From assembly GCA_019312705.1 (NCBI GenBank), contig JAFDCW010000037.1, positions 1 to 12,697 on the forward strand: DNA of 12,697 bases, in the 5' to 3' direction. Each line of letters starts with the position of its first letter. The stretch's first letter is position 1. This DNA is from Deltaproteobacteria bacterium. Lineage in GTDB: Bacteria > Myxococcota > Polyangia > Polyangiales > B10-G4. Both the position numbers and the translations under genes were made by a program. The notes under the pieces are model-generated. The model was given only the letters and a program-made list of their open reading frames with translations, was not told the DNA's origin and made no database searches. Below, one piece after another: positions 7,478 to 12,697 of the stretch.

Positions 7478-8907
7478 GGTCGCTCCTCGGCGCCGTGGGC
7501 CTTGGCGATGGTTTCGATGTCGACGGTGAAGCCCGTGAGGCGCTCCCGGAGCTCGGCGATGGCGGCTTCGACCCGCGCCCGCTTGGGCCCGCCGGGCACG
7601 TCCCGGCGTTCTACTGCGGTCTCCATGTCGAGGGCGCCGTATACGCCGTCGTCGAAGGCCGCGTGCTCTTCACGGTACACATCGAGGGGAAGGTCCGACA
7701 GCGTCTTCCGGTCGGCGACCGCTCGGGCTACCAACCGCCCAGAGACGTGATGGGCGTCGCGGAAGGGCACGCCCTTCGTGACGAGGTAGTCCGCGACTTC
7801 GGTCGCGTCGAGGAAGCCGGTCGCAAGGGCAGCGCGCATCGCGTCGACGCCGAACCGGGCGGTGGCGATTGCCCCGGTCAGGACCGCGAGGCTGTCGTTC
7901 ACGGTGTCGAAGGCGTCGAAGACCGGCGGCTTGTCCTCTTGCATGCCCCGGTTGTAGGCCAGCGGCAGGCCCTTCAGCATGACCAAGAGGGTGACCAGGT
8001 CGCCCACCACTCGGCCGGTCTTGCCTCGGACGAGTTCGGCCATGTCGGGGTTCTTCTTTTGCGGCATCATCGACGAGCCAGTCGTGAAGGCGTCGCTCAT
8101 ACGTACGAAGCCGTACTCCTGGCTGCTCCAGAGGACGAGTTCCTCGGCGATGCGGCTCAGGTGCACTGCGCAATTGGCTAGGCCGGCCACAAACTCCACC
8201 AGGAAGTCGCGGTCGGCGACGGTGTCGAGGGAGTTTCGGGTCGGTCGGTCGAAGCCGAGGGCCGCTGCCGTTGCGTCACGGTCGATGGGGAAGGTCGTCG
8301 CGGCGAGGGCGCCGGCCCCGAGGGGGCACTCGTTGAGGCGTCGCGCGGCGTCCTCGAGGCGACCGCGGTCGCGGAGAAGCATCTCGGCCCAAGCGAGCAG
8401 GTGGTGGGCCAGGCGAACGGGCTGGGCGCGCTGGAGGTGCGTGTAGCCCGGCATCAAGACATCGACGGTGCCAGCGGCGCGCACGGAGAGCACAGCGACT
8501 AGGCCCTCGATGGCCTCGGCGGTCTTGCGGCAGGCCCGGCGAACCCAGAGCCGCATGTCCGTCGCGACCTGGTCGTTGCGGCTGCGTCCGGTGTGCAAGC
8601 GTCCACCGGCGTCGCCGATGTTGGCCGTGAGCCGGGACTCGATGTTCATGTGCACGTCTTCTTTGTGCACGTCCCATTCGAACTCGCCGTCTTCTATCTC
8701 CTTCTGCACTTGACCGAGGCCGGTTTCGATCTTTTCGGCATCGCCGGCCGGGATGATCCCGCGGTTCGCCAGCATGCGCACGTGGGCGATCGAACCCTCG
8801 ATGTCCTCGCGATAGAGGCGGCGGTCGAACGAAACACTCTCGCTGAATCGGGGCGCAACGTCGTCGATCTCTTCTTCGAATCGTCCGCCCCAGGCCTTGT
8901 CGCTCAT
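7474..8907 (-). CDS. argH: Argininosuccinate lyase
   Basis: A 477-residue fumarase/aspartase-superfamily enzyme that splits argininosuccinate into arginine and fumarate, the last step of arginine synthesis; normally a cytoplasmic homotetramer. Seen motifs: N-terminal WGGRF (6-10), HTGRSRNDQVATD (105-117), THLQRAQP (156-163) with the conserved histidine, the superfamily signature GSSMMPQKKNPD (277-288) carrying the catalytic serine, and LAYNRGMQEDK (316-326). Length fits the family. ATG at 8907 is preceded by a GAGGAGA ribosome site (8913-8919) which overlaps the stop codon of the P-type ATPase-like gene, 10 bp away. The downstream end overlaps lysA by 4 bp. All catalytic motifs are intact. 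Confidence 0.97.
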   Translation of the reverse strand: MSDKAWGGRFEEEIDDVAPRFSESVSFDRRLYREDIEGSIAHVRMLANRGIIPAGDAEKIETGLGQVQKEIEDGEFEWDVHKEDVHMNIESRLTANIGDAGGRLHTGRSRNDQVATDMRLWVRRACRKTAEAIEGLVAVLSVRAAGTVDVLMPGYTHLQRAQPVRLAHHLLAWAEMLLRDRGRLEDAARRLNECPLGAGALAATTFPIDRDATAAALGFDRPTRNSLDTVADRDFLVEFVAGLANCAVHLSRIAEELVLWSSQEYGFVRMSDAFTTGSSMMPQKKNPDMAELVRGKTGRVVGDLVTLLVMLKGLPLAYNRGMQEDKPPVFDAFDTVNDSLAVLTGAIATARFGVDAMRAALATGFLDATEVADYLVTKGVPFRDAHHVSGRLVARAVADRKTLSDLPLDVYREEHAAFDDGVYGALDMETAVERRDVPGGPKRARVEAAIAELRERLTGFTVDIETIAKAHGAEERP

Positions 8908-8917
8908 TACTGTCTCC

Positions 8918-11110
8918 TCAAGCCGGCGCCGGAACGCGGAGGTCTACCCGGCGCAACAGCCGGGCGCCGGAAGGTAGCGCATATGCGTCGATTAGGGCGG
9001 CGGCGAGGGCCGCCGCCGCCGGGCCTGCGAATGCCAAGGCGGCGGCTACGATCACCACGCAGCCGGCGATGGCGGCGACGAGGGTCGCCCGGGTCGCCGC
9101 CTCGCGAGCCGCGTGGGCGATGAAGAGCGCGCCCGCCGCATCGCGGATGTCGTGGGTGGTCAGGGCGACGGTGCGACCGTCCCCCTCGGCACCCGCGGCG
9201 CCGAGGATGATCGCCGTGTCGGCCTCGGCGAGGGCGGTGTCCTCGGAGTCCGGGTGGCCGACCACGGCGACTTCGACTCCGGTTTCCCGGAGCCGCCGCA
9301 CCTCGTCGCCGCGGGCCTCCGGGAGTAGCTCGGCGCGCACGTTCACGACGTCGATCTGCCGCGCCAGCGTTGCGGCGGTGGTGCGGTGGTCTCCGGAGAG
9401 CAAGACCACCTCGGTGCCGAGGTCGAAGAGGCGTTGTACAGCGGCTCGGGAGCCCGGGCGGACCGGGTCATTGAGGGCCAGCACGGCGCGCACTCGACCG
9501 GCGATTCCGACGAAGAGGACCGTGTCGCCGCGGGCCTCCGCTCTCCCTGCTTCCTCGTCGGCGACCGCAATGCTCACGCCTTCGTCGAGCAGCAGTTGGC
9601 GATTGCCGATGACGAGGGACTCGCCATCGGGGGTGAGGGCCGTGACGCCCCGTCCCGGGAGGCGCAGGGCCCTCCGAACCGTGGCCGGTGCCACGTTTTC
9701 GGACTTGGCGTACCGAGCGATGGCGCGACCGATTGGGGTATCTCCGGCGGCATCTTCCGCACCGGTGACGAGGGAGAGCACTCTAGCGGCCTTCGCGCCT
9801 CCGGTAGGGTGCAGCTCCATGACTTCGAATTCGCCTTCGGTGACCGTGCCTCGGGTGGTGAGCGCGCAGACCCCGACGCGTCCGGCGCGTTCGAGCTGAG
9901 CCCCGGATGCGAACGTGATTCCCCGGGCCGCCGCAGCGGCGCCGGCGGCGGCGAGGGGAAGCGTCGCTGCGCGCCAGAGAGAGACGAGGGGGGCCGCGAG
10001 GAGGACCGCGCCGACCGCCGAGAGGGCCGCGGGAAGTCCAGCGCCCATTCCCAGGGCGAGGACCCCCGCGACGGCAGCCAAGATGCCACCGAGGAACGAA
10101 ACGCGCTGGGCGCGGCGCACCCCCGGGCTGGTCTTCGGTCCTGCGTCGGCTCCGAAACGTGCAGCCCGTGCGATCGCCCGCTCCGGACCGACCCGGGTGG
10201 CGACGAGGCGAAGTGCGCCGTCGGTAACCCGGGCGCCGGCGAGGACCGGTTCGCCGGCGCGCCGCGTCACTGGCAGGCGTGCGGCGGGGTGGGGAAGCAC
10301 CGAGGCCGAGCCCCCGACGGTCACGCCGTCGACCGGCACCACTTCGCCGGCGATGCACAGCACCTCTTCCCCGGTGCGCAGGCCGGCGGCGTCCACTTCC
10401 GAGAGAGCGAGTTCGCCGTGGCTGCGCTCATCTACGGGAACGCGGGCTTTCGCCGGGAGCAACGCGGTCAGATTGGCCAGCGCGCGGTCGATGGGTTGGC
10501 GTGCGCGCTCGTCGAGGAAGATGCGGCCGTTGACGACGGCTGCCGCGAGGGCGGCACCGAAGAGGCCCGCCCACGTCTCGGTTCCTTCGAGGGTTCCCAA
10601 GAGCGCGCCCACCGCGGCGAGGCTCGCCCCGAGGGGGGCTGCCAACCAGGCCGCTGCGCCGATGTCTCGTTGGGCCAACCGGCTGCCAAAGGCCGCAGCG
10701 GCCACCGACGCAAGGGTCGCCGCCGCGCTCGCCATGGCGACGAAGGGCACGGTGCCAAAAAACGACAGGGCGGCGCCGACGCCGGCTGCGCCGAGGCCGA
10801 GCCACGGGGGGGATACGTCACGAACCTCGACCTTCGTCGGCCGGGCGAGGGGGTCGAGGGCCGAGGGGTCGTGGGTGCGAATTATGCCCGTGTGCGGGTC
10901 CTTCCGCGGTGTGATGATGACCGGCGGACGAAAGCTCTCGTGGGTTCGCTCGCCTTCGAGGAAACGGGTCCGACACATCTGGTCACAGAGGTAGCGCAGC
11001 CCGCCTACGTAGGCGACGACCTCCCGCGCGCGGATCGGGTCTACGTCGCTACCGCAAACAGGGCAGGGCCTCGAAGGCAGAACGGGACGCGCCGGATGCA
11101 CCGGCACCAA
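8918..11110 (-). CDS. P1B-type ATPase-like membrane protein lacking catalytic residues (pseudo-ATPase)
   Basis: A 730-residue homologue of heavy-metal P-type ATPases that probably cannot pump. The N-terminus has C16-x2-C19 and C42-x3-C46 (YHS/TRASH-like metal site). Hydrophobic spans lie at about 103-145, 152-172, 180-196, 338-378 and 674-712, in P1B order. The actuator keeps GEVVPVDG (255-262) but lacks TGE (the region reads SVLPHPAARLPV). The sixth-span CPC is replaced by AAPL (372-375). The phosphorylation motif DKTGTLTEG is TTRGTVTEG (418-426): Asp becomes T418, Lys becomes T419. HP is TP (458-459), GDGxND is GHPDSE (618-623), while SGD (572-574) remains. Neither alternative minus-strand frame encodes DKTGT there, so a frameshift does not explain it. 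TTG start supported by GGAGGGG 9 nt upstream; GTG at 11107 is an alternative. Possible roles: metal sensing or buffering, or a regulatory partner of another pump (inference). Tightly upstream of argH. Confidence 0.88.
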   Translation of the reverse strand: MVPVHPARPVLPSRPCPVCGSDVDPIRAREVVAYVGGLRYLCDQMCRTRFLEGERTHESFRPPVIITPRKDPHTGIIRTHDPSALDPLARPTKVEVRDVSPPWLGLGAAGVGAALSFFGTVPFVAMASAAATLASVAAAAFGSRLAQRDIGAAAWLAAPLGASLAAVGALLGTLEGTETWAGLFGAALAAAVVNGRIFLDERARQPIDRALANLTALLPAKARVPVDERSHGELALSEVDAAGLRTGEEVLCIAGEVVPVDGVTVGGSASVLPHPAARLPVTRRAGEPVLAGARVTDGALRLVATRVGPERAIARAARFGADAGPKTSPGVRRAQRVSFLGGILAAVAGVLALGMGAGLPAALSAVGAVLLAAPLVSLWRAATLPLAAAGAAAAARGITFASGAQLERAGRVGVCALTTRGTVTEGEFEVMELHPTGGAKAARVLSLVTGAEDAAGDTPIGRAIARYAKSENVAPATVRRALRLPGRGVTALTPDGESLVIGNRQLLLDEGVSIAVADEEAGRAEARGDTVLFVGIAGRVRAVLALNDPVRPGSRAAVQRLFDLGTEVVLLSGDHRTTAATLARQIDVVNVRAELLPEARGDEVRRLRETGVEVAVVGHPDSEDTALAEADTAIILGAAGAEGDGRTVALTTHDIRDAAGALFIAHAAREAATRATLVAAIAGCVVIVAAALAFAGPAAAALAAALIDAYALPSGARLLRRVDLRVPAPA

Positions 11111-11119
11111 GTACCAGCG

Positions 11120-11126
11120 CCCCTCC
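11120..11126 (-). promoter_or_regulatory. Shine-Dalgarno of the pseudo-ATPase gene
   Basis: GGAGGGG in the 46-bp gap after the transpeptidase gene, 9 nt before TTG at 11110 and 12 nt before GTG at 11107. It supports initiation at the N-terminus just ahead of the cysteine motif and favours TTG by spacing. Confidence 0.55.
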
Positions 11127-11156
11127 GGGAGTCAACCTGGGAGAGGCCCGAGAGGG

Positions 11157-12697
11157 CTATTCCTCGATGAAGACGAAGGTTCCGTCTCTCGGCCCAGCAA
11201 ACATGCCGTGCCAGGCGGCGGGCAGGGTCGGGGTGCTCCAGGAGAACATCCACCGGGCGTCTGCGGGGGCGAGGTTTACACATCCGTGGCTGCGCACGCG
11301 CCCGAAGGAGTAGTGCCAGAACGCCCCGTGGATGGCGAAGTTGCCGTGGAAGTACATGGTCCAGGGCACGTCCTCGATGCTGTAGGCCCCCTCGGGGTTC
11401 GAGTCGTCGTCCATGGTCGTCGAGACGTGCTTCGACTGAATGCGGTAGAGGCCCACCGGCGTCTCGAAGCCTTCCTTGCCCGTCGACGTCAGAGTGGCGA
11501 AGACCGGGGTCTCGCCCTCGTAGGCGACGAGGTATTGGTCCGAGAGATCGACGTGGATCCACTTCGCCCCGGCTGGCACTCCCGGGGGCACGGCGCGGTG
11601 GCGAACGATGCGCAGGGAAGACTCGCGCACGATGGCTCCATCCCGTGACACGACGTAGCGCCGGTCTCGGTAGACTAGGTCGTCGTCGGCGATGCGCAGG
11701 GCCGAATGGCGGTCGAGGGTGCCCCGGTCGCGCATACGGCCCGTCGCGGGTTCGCGGCGGAGGCTGTGCACGCCCGTGCGGTAGACGATGCCCACGGGCA
11801 GCATCCAGTCCCCGCCGAGGACGACGCCCCGGCTCTCGGGGGGCTCGTTCGGTGTGAGCTCCGTGGCGCGCACGTAGCCCCCGCGGACCGTGCGGTAGAA
11901 GCGGCGTCCTGCCTCACTCGCTTCTTCCTGGTCGACGCTCACATAGAAGCCGCGGAGCATGCGGGTGCGCAGGTAGTCCGGCAGGTCCGGCTCTTCGGCG
12001 GCTTCGGTTTCTGCTTCCGTCTCGGCGTCGGTGCCCGGGGGCGCTGGGGCCTCGACCGCCGACGCGCGCTCAGCCCCGGCTTCGCCCTCGGCGTGGGCTG
12101 GCGAGTCGCCCTCTTCGCCCGAGGTGCCGTCTTCTTCGGTCGCAGAGTTCGCCGCGCCTGAGCCGGCGTCGGGGGCGGCGATGGCTTCTCGGTTCGCGTC
12201 CCTCGCGGCCGCTTCTTCGGCGCGGCGCCGGGCCTGCTCGCGGGTCGCCAGATCCCGGATCGCCTCTTCGGCCTCGGTCTCCTCGGCCATTGTCGGGATG
12301 CGGAAGTACTGGGGGACGACGTCCCGCATCGTATATGCGTAGAGGTAGGGCAGGGCGTCCTCGAGGGCCGCGGGGTTCGGTGAAGGCTCGAAGGTCTGGG
12401 GCGTCTCGCCGATCACGAAACCGCGTCCGGCGCATACGAAGCCGCCCCCGGGGACCTCGTGCCACGCGCGACAATCGCGGCCCCGGACGGATGCTCTGGT
12501 CCGAAACTGGCTTCCCCGACGCATGTAGCCGATGGGGCGCTCACCGTCGGGTTCGCCGAAGACCTGGGCGACGAAGTGGTAGACGACCCCGTGCAAGGGA
12601 TAGGCGGCCTCGAAGGCGGCGCGCTCGGCGGCTACCCGGGCCTCTTCGGCCACGCGAATGCGCTCGGCCTCGGCGAGGCGCCCCGCTTCTTCGGCTT
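11157..12697 (-). CDS. L,D-transpeptidase (YkuD) with SH3-like domain, 5' end outside window
   Basis: Partial gene; the frame is open to the right edge, so the start and any signal peptide lie beyond it. GTG at 12653 is unlikely to be the start, because the 14 codons before it continue the same Ala/Glu/Arg-rich helical (coiled-coil-like) sequence. Counting from that GTG: an SH3-like segment with C61 and C74 (about 20-85), a long acidic Ala/Glu-rich linker (about 122-225), a further beta-rich region (about 230-350), and the catalytic YkuD domain (about 363-498). The latter has H442 (IHGAF) and SHGCVN (455-460) with nucleophile C458. The family forms 3-3 peptidoglycan cross-links or attaches proteins to peptidoglycan in the periplasm, usually at meso-diaminopimelate. 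The catalytic motif is intact. The pseudo-ATPase gene follows after 46 bp; lysA, which uses meso-diaminopimelate, lies further down the same probable operon. Confidence 0.92.
   Translation of the reverse strand, partial: AEEAGRLAEAERIRVAEEARVAAERAAFEAAYPLHGVVYHFVAQVFGEPDGERPIGYMRRGSQFRTRASVRGRDCRAWHEVPGGGFVCAGRGFVIGETPQTFEPSPNPAALEDALPYLYAYTMRDVVPQYFRIPTMAEETEAEEAIRDLATREQARRRAEEAAARDANREAIAAPDAGSGAANSATEEDGTSGEEGDSPAHAEGEAGAERASAVEAPAPPGTDAETEAETEAAEEPDLPDYLRTRMLRGFYVSVDQEEASEAGRRFYRTVRGGYVRATELTPNEPPESRGVVLGGDWMLPVGIVYRTGVHSLRREPATGRMRDRGTLDRHSALRIADDDLVYRDRRYVVSRDGAIVRESSLRIVRHRAVPPGVPAGAKWIHVDLSDQYLVAYEGETPVFATLTSTGKEGFETPVGLYRIQSKHVSTTMDDDSNPEGAYSIEDVPWTMYFHGNFAIHGAFWHYSFGRVRSHGCVNLAPADARWMFSWSTPTLPAAWHGMFAGPRDGTFVFIEE

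Noticed and set aside
9840..9875. Frameshift or assembly error as the cause of the missing DKTGT motif
   Set aside because: Neither other minus-strand frame encodes DKTGT here. The surrounding in-frame residues (GVCAL and GTVTEG) align well, and other distant motifs are independently lost.
9386..11170. Long open frame (594 codons) on the plus strand opposite the pseudo-ATPase gene
   Set aside because: Composition is Gly/Arg/Glu-rich with no recognisable domain, and it is antisense to a gene with clear P-type homology. Long antisense frames are expected at this GC content.

Overview
The window (about 12.7 kb, very GC-rich, strong G/C bias at third codon positions) is densely coded bacterial chromosome. 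Secreted lipoproteins with Asp/Gly/Pro-rich linkers, paired DNDCDG (MopE-type) motifs, and an SH3-like plus YkuD L,D-transpeptidase suggest a member of the Myxococcota or a related former deltaproteobacterial group. This is inference from gene style; no rRNA or other marker is present. I saw no tRNA, rRNA, CRISPR array, insertion sequence or phage gene.

Layout. (1) Plus strand, 105-2694: an M48-family zinc metalloprotease overlapping by 11 bp a bacterial dynamin-like GTPase, a compact two-gene unit. (2) Minus strand, 5986 down to 2709: two lipoprotein genes joined by an ATGA stop/start overlap. The first is an unrecognised large beta-rich lipoprotein with a C-terminal Ig-like domain; the second is a SASA/CE6-type carbohydrate acetylesterase carrying two DNDCDG motifs. 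This unit converges on the GTPase gene with only 14 bp between stop codons. (3) 5987-6145: the only sizeable gap. It holds a short AT-rich inverted repeat, an 11-copy GGGARY hexamer array and a small hairpin, just downstream of lysA. (4) Minus strand, window end down to 6146: L,D-transpeptidase (5' end outside the window), a P-type ATPase-like membrane protein, argH and lysA. Gaps are 46 bp, 10 bp and a 4-bp ATGA overlap, so this is probably one operon. argH-lysA adjacency is known from deltaproteobacterial Arg/Lys/DAP clusters; lysA consumes meso-diaminopimelate, the residue on which L,D-transpeptidases commonly act.

The most unusual item is the P-type ATPase-like protein at 8918-11110. It keeps the fold, frame and length of a P1B metal ATPase and adds an N-terminal CxxC...CxxxC (YHS/TRASH-like) metal-binding motif. 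However, the phosphorylated Asp of DKTGT, the TGE loop, the CPC membrane motif, the HP motif and the GDGxxND motif are all replaced. It looks like a maintained pseudo-ATPase rather than a pump. The second point of interest is the hexamer array after lysA: C-rich and G-poor in the transcript (rut-like), with regular GGG runs on the opposite strand (G-quadruplex-like).
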